Of a stretch of DNA of 64,000 nt, positions 47,301 to 59,269 are shown piece by piece; the first letter of the stretch is position 1; each line of letters starts with the position of its first letter. The stretch is from Brugia malayi. Lineage: Eukaryota > Nematoda > Chromadorea > Rhabditida > Onchocercidae. The stretch is from assembly GCF_000002995.4 (NCBI RefSeq), contig NW_025062479.1, positions 14,370,221-14,434,220 on the forward strand, given 5' to 3'. The notes under the pieces were generated by a model. It was given only the letters and a program-made list of their open reading frames with translations. It was not told the origin of the DNA and made no database searches. A program made the translations under genes and the position numbers.

Positions 47301-50289
47301 TCAGTTATTAGCATCAGTAGTTGTTTGTCCTATGTCAATATTTTGAGCATTATTTAAACGATAACTATCAAAACCAACTTGTTCAACCTTATTTTCTTTC
47401 ACAAGCTTCACCAAATGTTTATTCACATTATTTATGGCTCCCAGTTTTACTGACCAAGATATATCCTGAAAAACAGATTTTGATAAATATGAATGCAATG
47501 AAATAGTTAACTTATTTAATTAGCGGACTGCATAGAATCTATCAAAAAGATTTTGCAGAATAACCATTTTTGAAATGTAATCCTTCACTGTGCTAACTAT
47601 GTGGTTTTACTTTCTTGTTAGAGAATGGGTGACAGAAAATAGTATTTGTATTAAAACTTTGATAAGATGATAATTACTTTAAAAAAAACTTATTTTATAA
47701 ATTAAATTAGTAATTTGCATGCTAGATATTACTGCCTCATTTTCCAATATTTTCAATATATCATTTTCTCGCTTCTTTCGATGTGCTATATATTCATAAA
47801 TTTTTTCCAAACCTTTTTCGACAACTGACCCATGTCCTGGATATATCCTAGAAATATCTTTTACCATCGATAAAATCTTCAGTAATTATGTTTTATACAA
47901 TAAAAAATATTATCTAAAGCTTGTACAATAATAATAATAAATTAATGCACATACCTAGTAATATTAAGTTTTGATAATGTTTCCAATGAATGCATATAAT
48001 CATACAGATCTTCGAATACAGAGCTACCTTCACCAAGTATGCAATCACCACTGAAGAGACTACCTTCTTCTTCAAAATAAAGTGAAAGATGATCGGATGT
48101 ATGTCCAGGTGTTGCAATACATCTGCAATTTATCTAAAGTTGAATCTTTCTCTTTCGTTTTTTTTTTTGTTTTTATTGACTATGACTAATCATACATAAA
48201 TAAATTCATATGCAGTTTTTGACTGTTTGTAAAATTTAACAAAAAAGTAATTACTTCAGGCCTCTATTTTACTTAGTAACAGCAGATGAATAAAACCACG
48301 GAATTTACAAACAAAAGTATATATTTCTTGGATGTTTTTAAACCAAATTTTTTAGGGAAAACAAATTCGAATAAATCTATGTTCCAGTATACCAAAATAG
48401 CTCACAGGAAATCAAATTTAATTTCCAGTGTTTTATAACACGAATTTTTACTCCTGTGGCATGCCTACAATATCCGCTGCTACCACCGATCAAGACTAAA
48501 TAAGAAGTTAAGTTATTTATTAAGAAAGTTTGAAAAATTACTTAAGGGTAACTCCAGGAGCCGTAATGATACTTCCTGGTAATATGTAATCAAATTTTAT
48601 ATTATCCACCTCTGGCGAATCCATTCTTCTAAGTTTATGAACTGGTATTGGCCCATTCGTCACCTTTAATAATAGCATTAAATTTTCTCTAGAACGTACC
48701 TTATTTACTTCATTAATGCGATTACAGTTCGGCTGAACGGTTAAGACTTAGGACTTTTGCAAAATACAATAATAATAATAATGAAAATCCAAAAAAAATT
48801 TCAGCTGCAAAATATATCAATACCAAAAGGTTTATCAATTGAACATTTGTCAGAGAATATCATTTTAAAAGGGAAACTGCCAGGATGTTGAAATTAGAAA
48901 ACTGTTGAAGATACTTTAAAAGTAATAAAAGTAACTTGCATGTTTGAAGATATCTGTTATACCGCCAACATGATCACCATGCCAGTGTGTGCAAATAATT
49001 AACTTTATTGTGTTATTACCTAGTGCTTTCTTCAAACAATCAATGTATTGTTCCACTCCAGTGTCACCACAGTCGATTAAAATTCTTCTGAAACGAAAGA
49101 AAAATTATATTTCGATTTCGAAGCAAAACTAATATATGTTATCAGCTGATAGAATACAAAAATTTACGAGTGGAAAATCAGAATTTTACTCTATTCACAC
49201 TTGCTCGCATTTAAATTATATCATTTAAATAAGATATCAACAATCATGATATAATAGAAAACAAGTTTTTGATCTTCAACTATTTTAAACCAAAAAGACA
49301 ACAAACAGATCACAAAATTTGCCTTTGATGTAAGCAAAAAAATTCTGTTGAAATCGAATCAAATCAAAAATTTTCATTCCTTTATTTATCAAATATCATG
49401 AAAATTCCATAAAAGAAGAAATGCTTAGATTTCGATAATATATCTCTTTGCTGAACATTTCAAAGATAACAATAATATTATTCATATAATATTGAAATTC
49501 CGAATGAATGCTTTATATACGATAAAGCATTCATTCAATAATTTGTACTTCTTAATGTAATAATCATCCGACAAACAAATAAAATTTCACTGTATATTTC
49601 CCACCATATCAAATCTATCAATCTTAGTAACATAAACAGCAATCATTTTTTTCATCGTTAAAACATATATTGATTCAAAATATGTCTAAATTGGTTGTTA
49701 TAGTCATATCACAAACTAATCCTCACTTATTTCAGATTTTTAGATCTGATAAATACGACATTTAGATCTACCAATTGCTTTAAGACAAGGAAGAATGGGA
49801 GGACGATGAGCAACGAAGAGGTGGGAAGAATTTCTACAAATATTTAAGCATCACATCAATTCACACATCTAATTATTTCAATTGATTGATTAGCTTAGAC
49901 TAACAATTAACTTCATCTTTATTTAATTGTTCAGTGAATAATTTCATAAATGAGCTGGAATGAATTTTTAAATCATTTAAAATCATTTGATTAAGCTGAA
50001 ATACCATTTTAATGATTTTATAAAAAAACACTTACTCTTTGGTGGTTCCAATCAAATATGTATTAGTTCCTTGAAGTGTAAATGGTCCCGGATTTTGTCC
50101 CAAAATACGATAAACATTTGTTGACAACTGACTAATTGAATCTAATTTAGCTAGATTAGAAGTTTTTTCAGTGGAATACATTCTGCTAAACCAATAAGCA
50201 ATAAATGCTATTGAAAAATGCGCTGCATCAGATAATACATTTGTTACCATTTCGGTAACAGCAAAAAATTTCCTCCACCATTCTTTCAT
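47301..50289 (-). CDS. lactb2: LACTB2-type metallo-beta-lactamase-fold endoribonuclease
   Basis: Metal-dependent hydrolase; characterised LACTB2 proteins are single-strand-specific endoribonucleases, mitochondrial in mammals. Exons 50289-50036, 49087-48936, 48686-48542, 48122-47955, 47847-47690 and 47449-47301 give 341 residues. Family start: [20 protein letters not shown]. Metal ligands are visible: HWHGDH at 119-124, H191 in TPGHTSDH, D210 in SGDCILGEG and H245 in [18 protein letters not shown] is a strong LACTB2 signature, and the C-terminal helical domain ([16 protein letters not shown]) is also present. About 55 extra N-terminal residues precede the core and include a hydrophobic stretch ([13 protein letters not shown]) that could be a membrane anchor or targeting signal. 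Exon 3's acceptor (TTCTAGAG) and exon 6's acceptor (TTGGTCAG) were chosen because only they keep the frame. Confidence 0.88.
49502..49536. repeat. perfect inverted repeat in LACTB2 intron 1
   Basis: GAATGAATGCTTTAT (49502-49516) and its exact reverse complement (49522-49536) flank the 5-nt loop ATACG. They lie inside the 948-bp first intron. Confidence 0.9.
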
Positions 50290-53200
50290 TTAAATATATA
50301 TATATATTTTTTTTTTCGTCTTCGTATTATTGTTCTGTTCCAGTTTAATTCACTCCTTTTTTAATTCTTTCTTCACCACTACATTGATTTCATTCGCATA
50401 ACAATCGTTATTTTACTTCCTATATTTAAAATTTTTGATTCGTTCTATCATATAAAAATCAACGATTTCTTGTTTTATCGTGCAAAGTCAACAATTTTTA
50501 CTTTCTTGTAAAAAATGATCAAAACTAAAATCAAAAAAGGAAAAAAAAAGGGAAAGAAAATTTTCCATAAAAAAATATTATTAAACAGAAAAGAAAAAAT
50601 ATATTTTAATCATGTGGGGATTTTGTTATGATGCCAACTCGTATTTGATAAATGTATAATTTATGATACATCACTAGCAATAAAAATACTTCATTATTTA
50701 TGATCGTATTATTTTGTCGAATGATGTATAATTTGTGCATATTTTTGTACACTTCTAAAAAAATCAGATTCTCAAATGCAAAAATTAAAAGTTTTAAATG
50801 AAATGATCAAACATTCGGTGTTACGAAATTCTCTTCAGTTCATATTATGAATAGTCATTTTTTTAAAGCCTTACAGAATTTGAAATGATATTAGAAACAA
50901 ATCTATCCTAAGGCACCTATATTACTCAATCTTTTATTTGCTACAATCAATTTCGAATTAAATCTTTTAAAATAAAAAAGAATTTGCCAATTTTTTTACA
51001 GGATTTGAAATTAAATAAAACTGAAAAGAAAAAAAAAAAGTCAACTACAGTGATCGTTACATTGAAGAAACTAGCTTCATTCGTTCTTCTCCAAAACGGA
51101 AATTCAGAATCATAGTTTATCAGTTTTTGCAGCGAAAGATTGTCATTGAAGTTTTTCCATTAAGATAAAATTTTATTAAGAAAAAAACATGTTATTTTTC
51201 AATAAAAGAAATATATTTTAAATCACAAAAAAGTTCATTAACAGCAGTGAACTTGGAAGGAAGATATTACTAAAGAACAAAAATGGCGTTGGCCCACACT
51301 GAGTAATGTCATCAAGTCTCATATCTTATCATTCATCGAAATCATTCATTCATTAACGGCATATGCAAAATGCACTATTTTCAAATACAAATAGATATAG
51401 GACCATATTTTAATTTCTAAAATGTTTACTGAAACTAATCTTTGATAATTATCAACTGAAGTTGATATTTGATGGGGAAATGTTGTTTTGTTTTGAAGTG
51501 TTATGTTGAAAGTTCTAAAAAAGAAAGTTAGCATTAAAATTCTCGAGAATGTTAAAATTATAACAAACATTCACTGCTATTTCTATTCTCTCACATCAGA
51601 TCTCGATTAAACATTTGAAAAAAAAAATTGGAAACTATTTCTTTTTTTCAGTCGAAATTTCATGAAAAGATTTTTAAACACGATATTCTTCCATGTACTC
51701 AAATCAGAGAGAAGAAATGACTTCTGAAATAACAATATTGGATTTCAAAAATTAATAAACTAATTTGTTGACATTTTAAATGTCCCTCTTATAACATGTC
51801 ACAAAATTCTTACTTGTTTACTGATTATTAGCTTTCTTTTCTTTCCCTTCTTTTTTTGGAAAAACTTGTGCAATGATACGAAAAAGAAACTATAATGTCT
51901 GTGACCTGAATCAATACTAATTTCAATGCTATCAATTTGTGCAAAGTATCGTGTGGATATTGAATGAAATATTAATAGTAGTTTTTAATTTTTTTTTAAC
52001 CTTCCAAAAATTGATCTTGGCAATGCAGCAATATGGCACTGAACATGGCATGCATCCATTATTTACAAAAAAAAAAAAAAAAAAGACTAGGATGACAGTT
52101 GCAAAACTAATTCTAAGTCTAGTTCATCCTTTCAACACAAAAATACTTATTATAAAGTATACCACTATTATAGTTTATATTGTGAGTATATTTTCATATA
52201 CACGTCATGTATTTATATAAACTTCATATTACACGTTTACACATGTGCATCTAGGAAATATGCCAATTAATCTGAAATGGGGTACGAATATACATGTGAA
52301 ATTTTCATATAACTATAGTAGCATCAATTTTAGTTATTACTGAAAATTTAGAATCAGTGATTGTTACAGAATAAACACATATATCAATATAATGATCTAA
52401 CCTAATTATTAGAGAATATCATGTGCTTAGAGACATTCGATAACAAATAATGTTGAAAACAAAATGAATTTTAAAAAAATGACAACAAAACTAATTTAGC
52501 GATAAAGTAAAGAAACAGCGTTACATATTTTTGTCCACTGATGAAATGGGTGGTGAAAAATGAATCATCGATTATCATCCTTTCTTTGCTATGTTAAAAA
52601 CATTTTTTTTTTCTTTCCGCTCATCACCATGCCCCATTATATTTTTGATCACTATTTCAATGACTCAGTTATTATTCTTAATTTGATATCATATCTTTAT
52701 CACTCATACTATTCTATCGTTTTAACTATTCATTCTTTTCTCATAATGACAATCATTTGTCATACATAAACGTTTCATACATAATCCGCCTTTATCATAA
52801 CCAATGTTAATCAAACAGATAGCTCTATGTTCTTATTTATAGCTTTCTTATTCCTTATTTTTTATTCATACCCAATTTATAGTTATTATGGATGAGAGGT
52901 AAATCTAGACTTCGACTGAAAGAAAATATGAGATAAATACAGATTTTAATCGACAAAAAGGAAAGAGATTATCTCATGGAATAGATTAAGTTTTAACTCT
53001 AAGTTACGTTAGCATCATTTGATCGAGAGATTACTTTTTTGTAAGATTTTAAATAATTCCTGAATAATTCCTCGTGTTAAACTCATCGCCACTAATCTGT
53101 CATTAATATTTTATTGCAATTATCTCCAAAATAACTATAAACTAATGAGAGAAAAAAAAATGAAAACGAGCCCGCACCAGTGCCCTCACATACAACTTGC

Positions 53201-54300
53201 CTTTACCAAACGTTGCTACCACTTTTAACAATCACAATTTATAACGAACCTCTAACAGATCATCATGAAACCATAATCCCAGTTCATGTAAAAACGGAAG
53301 GAAGTTATTGTAGAGGTAAGTTAGCTCAGGTTTAAAGATAGGGTAGGTCATTTAATTAAAAAGCAACTTTCTTCCAGTAAATTATAGTGCAATTATCAGT
53401 CAATGTTATACTATCTGTCTGCTAATAACATTATAGTTTTTGCTACTTTTCTTGTTGTCTTTACTATTTTCTTCTATAATTTTTTATCTTACATTCTATG
53501 TTCTATGTAGTTTACTCTTTTTCACTAATTGTGCTATGTGTATGTTACATACGTATATCATTTCATATCCAAACACGCAGAAATAAGTGTTAGTGTATCG
53601 TTATCTAGTTCATTAATGATGATAAAAGAAATTCATTGATTTAAATGGATAGTATTGTATTAAATTAGTTAACAGTATGTAGATTAGATAACATAACCGT
53701 GTGACAGAAATATGTATCTCAAATATCATGAAATATATTTTAGATTTAGATTTGTTGACTGTTTTTAATATTCTTTCTTTGCAGGAGAAGTTGGAATGTA
53801 GACAACAATTTATCATAATTTGCCTGAGGGATTATTTGAGGAACCGGATACCAACAATTTCCGGTGTTATTATTTAACTGAATTTTTAAATGTTAGCGCC
53901 AGTCATAAAGCACGACTCACATCCTGAGGTTTTCTTTCTGTCATTTTTTTCAGAGAAGAAGTAATTAATATCTTTTGTCATATGTCGAAAATAATAGCAT
54001 ATGTTACTTGTTGCCATCGTGATAAAAATTATTTGTATAACATTTCATCAAGTACAAGTTTGATGATAATGTAGATGAGTGTCATCGCTAATCTTAGCAT
54101 GTTAATAATTTGAAGCTTGATGCTTCAAATTTTGTAACCTTTACTAGTCGTTTTTAATGTTATATGTCCTCATTAGCTGGTTCATCGTAACTGTGGAAAA
54201 GTCATTTTATTATTAAACATTGCGTCAGATGAATAATTTCGTTAAATAAAAATAATACTTTTTGACTGACTTGTCTTCCAAGCAGTTGAAATAATTTCAG
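50290..54300. other. intergenic / unresolved 5' region of the TMCC gene
   Basis: Lies between the divergent LACTB2 and TMCC genes. Mostly AT-rich. The segment 53160-53335 is less AT-rich, is open in one frame without a Met, and ends in a strong donor (AGAG|GTAAGT at 53335). An exon-like segment follows the acceptor CTTTCTTTGCAG at about 53785. Neither joins the coding frame of the exon at 54301, so they may be 5' UTR exons. A 10-bp inverted repeat (AATTTGAAGC) is at 54107-54131. Confidence 0.5.
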
Positions 54301-57300
54301 TCAGATGGTTCATGGTTGGGCGGTAGTTTGCGTTCATCGGATGGAGGAACATCCTACGCTGGAGGTGTAGATGATATTGGCTTGGATGACCGAACACGCA
54401 TTGAGCGCAAAATAGAGCAAATCAAAGAAAGATTATCTCGTATTTCTCTTGCCAGAGAGGGTGTCTATCATTTGTTATTCATTTTTTTGTCAGAATTTAT
54501 CGTGGAGTGATTTTAATTCTATAATCTTTTTACCTTTGTCTTTGTTCATTCAAATTTGACAATTCATTTTCAGTCTTATTGCAGCGGATGTTGATGACTT
54601 CTTGTCTATGACTAGTAGTATGGAAGGTGGAAGGGAAAATCCACAACTAGCACGGGTTCGACAACATTTCGAGAAGAAAAATAAGAAAAGTTCGCAAGAA
54701 ATTGAACATTTAAAGGTATTGCTCCAAAGCTGAACTATTCACTAATGAAGAATAACATGCTTAAGTGCTTAGCCGTATTTCAGTATACCGTAGTAAATGT
54801 TATGTTATATGCATTCCACACCACTGCCATTTTTTTTTTTTTTTTCTGCATACAACGATAGGTAAAGTTTACTGTACGAGATGAGTGAAACTCAATAAGC
54901 AAATCGATGTGTTAGATTAGTTATTTAAACTAATGGCGTGTATCAGAAATAAAAAAGATCTGAAACTGAATTTTAGTATTTTTTAGTAAGCGAACATTAG
55001 TATTTTAAAAAGACTGCAAATGAAACTATATGATACTGCTTTAGAAAAAGCTTGAACAACTGCAATCAAAATTAGTGGATTTGAATATGGGAATTGTCAG
55101 CGAAGTTTCACCTAAAAGTTCTGTACTTAATAATATTAGGTTTGTGATTTAGTTAAAAAAATTTTTCCTACTTGGGAAAAAGTAGTCACATTATTTATAG
55201 TGGTTAAATTGCTGACCATCTGGATCTTCTAGTCTGAAATCAAGTTGTATTCAATATTTTCTATTTCATCTAAGTCTTCTAGTGGGATCTGCGGATGACT
55301 TATACGAATTCTTTTTATCAATAGGTCTTCTCATGGATTCCTTACTTGTCATTTTATATGCGAAAGTTATAAAAAACACCGATACCTCCATTTAAATATG
55401 ATATGGGGTTTGCTATTTCAAACATTTTTCCAAGTCATATTTCGATCTGAATTTGCAGTTTGCATAGTTTCCATAATTTATTATCTGGAAAGTTTGGTAT
55501 TATAATTTTAGGAAAACGGGTCCACTACTTCGAGAAGTGATAGCTGCACCACGTGGTATAGCACATATAATCAAAAGTACTTTTGGATCAGCGGATAATA
55601 TACCGGACAGTATTGCTAGTGGCGCATCCAATGTGGGCCATTCCACTTTTTACTCTGATACACAAACTAATGATAGGTTTGTTTGTTTGTTTGTTTGATT
55701 GTTTTTTTTTTTTTCTTTTGTAAATTTCCTGTAATTTGCGTTTTTCGTTTGTGTACTGTTTTCTTATCTGTTTATTCTTACTTTATTTTAATGCTCATAT
55801 AAGAATCAGAGTTATTTCTTTTCAGGATACATAAGTTGGATTTCGAAAATCGTGATGTGGCGCCATCACCAGCTAAGCGTGGACATAAACGTAATGAAAC
55901 ATTGCCTTCTATGGCATTTGATCTCGATAATTTGGTAATCTCGTCTCTACCAGAAATGCTCCCTCATGATGAACCAGAAGTCAAATTTACTGCTGCAAAT
56001 ACTGTGATCGAATTGCACAATGACATACAGGAACTGAAAGCACAAAATCAGGCGCTTTTTGAGCAGCTAAATAAGTTGCAGGTAAATTGAGTTGTTGTTT
56101 TTCTTTTTGCCCTCTCTTAATGAATGCTCTCAGAAAGTGCAAAGTTGACGGCTTGACAGATTATTTTGAGAACGTATAGCACTGTTTTATAACAGTGTCA
56201 AACGGATAAATTTATAGCAATAAGTAATTTGGTACTAGCACTTAATAGCTGATTAAGTACTATAAGCTTTTTATGTAACTTATTTCTGATCATATTCGTT
56301 ATATAAACGAGTCATCATCATTCGTGGGTTAGTCTTATTATCCTGGGCTGTAGTTATGTACTTCCTGTGACAAATTTAAATAGCTTTCGAGCATATTATT
56401 TCCTTATTTTTAGTCATAATGATTATAACAGTGTATTATTACTGCTGTAAAATATTTGATATCTTTTATTATCTTCCTTCATTAAAAAATTTAGACTCAA
56501 AATAAATCTGAATTCAATTATTTCAATAGCGCGCTTCATGAAGAAAGGATCAAAACACAGGTTTGTTGAAATGAAAAGTTTGAATTATTTTTAAGTGTTT
56601 TAGTGTTATTAGATTTTATTTATGACATTCATGATTGGTATACTATGAATAATTTTTCAGCGCGAGAGAGAGATTTGATATGTCCGAAAAGGATTACGTT
56701 TTTTTTTTCCTATTCTTTTATTAGATAAACTAACTCATAATTTGGACGTTTTTAGAGGCTTGAAGAAATGTTGAATGAAACAATTGAATTGCATCAAGCT
56801 GAAATGATTGCACTTAAATCTGATCTCAACACAATTGCTACACGTATGGATTATCAGTATAGCGATCGTTTTCGCTCCATTGAAGAAAACATTGAAAGTA
56901 CTCAAAATAAGGTGAAATTGTTCTTTCATCAACCGATAATAGTTTAGGTTTTATTCGGATTTTTTTTTATATAATGTATTGTTGGTATTATTGCGGAATT
57001 CAAATTCTGCTTTAAAATTGGTCCCTGAACAAATATTCAAAAGAAGCATGGTTGTTTTGTCACTATTTATTTTAAACTATTCTAATATTTAATAGATCCA
57101 TGAGGTTATAAATTACAGTAACATAGTCTTGATAATTCAAAACTTCCTTTTCTAGATGATACGAATGGAAGTAAATGTGAAAGAATGGACAGAATCTCGA
57201 CCACAAACAACATTCAATTCAGTAATGCTTTCTGGAACAAATATTCTGGTGGAATTTATCAAGCTTGTATTGCTTATTGTGTCTTTTGCTCTTGATTTTG

Positions 57301-57600
57301 TTAAACCTTTCACAGGCACCAGGTTTGTTACTATTCTTATAATGAACCTTTTCACTTCTGGTAATTATTTAGTAAGGATTTCTTTCGTGGATTTCAATTT
57401 ATTAAATTCCTTTTCGCTACTGTTATATCAGTTTTGTGGTTTGCAGGACCCGGGCTGGATTTGTGATTTTTTTCTGGCTAGCGCTAATGATTTTAACACA
57501 TTTCATCGATCTTGACGAATTAATGCGAAGAATTGGTGGCATTCTGCATCTCATTTCATCATCGTCAACATCAAATTCTACTATTTTAAATTCTTTATAA
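54301..57600 (+). CDS. tmcc-1: TMCC-family (transmembrane and coiled-coil) protein, 5' end missing
   Basis: TMCC proteins are endoplasmic-reticulum proteins with a long coiled coil and two C-terminal membrane helices; TMCC1 acts at ER-endosome contact sites. Nine exons keep phase: 54301-54460, 54585-54715, 55045-55139, 55512-55676, 55826-56081, 56495-56560, 56756-56911, 57156-57322 and 57447-57600, encoding 449 residues. In order: RTRIERKIEQIKERLSRI; a conserved segment with VRQHFEKKNKKSSQEIEHLK and KKLEQLQSKL; GPLLREVIAAPRGIAHIIKS; a second coiled coil (ELHNDIQELKAQNQALFEQL and the next two exons); and two hydrophobic segments (NILVEFIKLVLLIVSFALDF; AGFVIFFWLALMILTHFI). A Ser/Thr-rich tail ends the protein. 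The first exon has no suitable in-frame Met, so one or more upstream coding exons are missing. AATAAA at 57904-57909 suggests a 300-base 3' UTR. Confidence 0.88.
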
Positions 57601-59269
57601 TTTTTGGAATTTTTTTTTTTTGAAAAGTGCGCTGCTTTCACTAATATTTGTTTATAGGTTTTGATTTATAATACTTTTTTGATGTTTGTGAACTTATTAA
57701 AGGTATCATCAGGTGCAGTGAAATGATGAAAGCTTATTCATAGATAGCATAGATGATCTGAATTTTGCTTTCTTTTCAGCATCAGATGTTTATTGATAGA
57801 CATCTGCTGTGATATTTCTTAGGCAATGTTATATTGAATTGGAATCTTTTTTTGTCTTATAGTTAATGAAATTCAACGAAATTTGCATGGCAAAACGTAT
57901 CTAAATAAAGGGAAGTGGTATTTATCATTCCGGTTGCACTTATGTACATGTCAGTAGGGTGTTTTAAATAACTCTTATAGCTATAGTGAATTCATATTAT
58001 TGTTGGTAATAGTTGTGTGGTTTTGGAACTGCACATATTTTCCGGAAAGTTTTTGCATAATGACGGGTTGCTATGTGAAAATTAAATTCTTGAAAGTTCC
58101 GTATCAGAATGAATTATGAAGTCACTTTTACTAAATCGATTTTATGATATAAATTTGTTTGAACGATTTTTTTTTTTTGAAAGTATATTGCAAGTTGATT
58201 AACGTGCCGTTTGTTTTATGATGCATTAAGCGCTTAAATATAAATGTATGTTTGCTTGTTTGTTTGTTTTTTTTTTCTTTTTTTATCACAAGCATAACAT
58301 AATCCGATTTTATTTTGCTGGCAATTTCTGATATTTGTCGATATTTTCGGGAGGCCATTGACCAGAATTTTCTGTAACATCAAATCAAGGTCTTACATGT
58401 CTTACATATACATGTTCATATGTAGTTTTCAGCATTTATTATCTAATTAATTCATCAATGAATATATCAATTAAAATGAATGAGGCAATTTAATATTGTT
58501 ATTCAAGTACATTTCATATTAAAAATATATGTAATTCGCTGGAAATTTGTTATTAAATTATATCCTCCCTAACTTTATTTGTTGATGTTTATGATTGGTC
58601 TCCAACTGATGAATTTGGATACATAAACTATCGATTGTTTAAAAAACTATAAAAAGGTTATTTTAGTGATATAATTTTGCAATTGATGACATAAATCTCT
58701 TTCGGTATATCTATGTTGAATGCTACCAGAAATACTGTAAACATTTATGCAAAATAAACGAATTAGCTCTTAAATACATAGTAACGTGTAAAATTTTATG
58801 CATTCTTTAATAACTAAAAAGAAGATAATGTGATTCACAACATATCAATTTATGGGATTTTTTTTTGGTTGTGACAAAATCAATATTAAAACAATATAGT
58901 TAAGTAATATAGTAAAAAAAAAAAGCGAAAGGAAAGAAATTGAAAAGAAAGAGTGTAAAACTAGCATGAAGTGAATAATTGGAACTTTTAAATTTTAAAT
59001 TTAAACATTGATTCTGAAAAAAGGTCTCAGCTTTATGCAACAATTCCAGTTATCGAAACCGTTAACGATAAATCAAAAAATAAATTATGAATGTGAGAAT
59101 GATCAAATTAATTATTATTATTATATATACGTTAATTAATTGCGAATTAGTGAATGGCACCGTTTTTATCATTCAGCATATAGAATTTAAAAGTATCTAT
59201 TCATAGATCATTGCTAACAATATTTTGATATTATCATCCTTATATATTAGGGGTACCTTTTATGTACCA
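57601..59269. other. intergenic between convergent genes
   Basis: Contains the 3' UTR of the TMCC gene and that of the arrestin gene. No gene-like frame or repeat of note is seen beyond poly-T runs. Confidence 0.7.

Noticed and set aside
51230..51335. Minus-strand 35-codon frame MRLDDITQCGPTPFLFFSNI
   Set aside because: Slightly less AT-rich but isolated, with no signal peptide and no splice context.
57156..57515. 119-codon frame reading through a TMCC intron
   Set aside because: Only 57156-57322 is the exon; the continuation is intronic, and the real protein continues at 57447 in phase.
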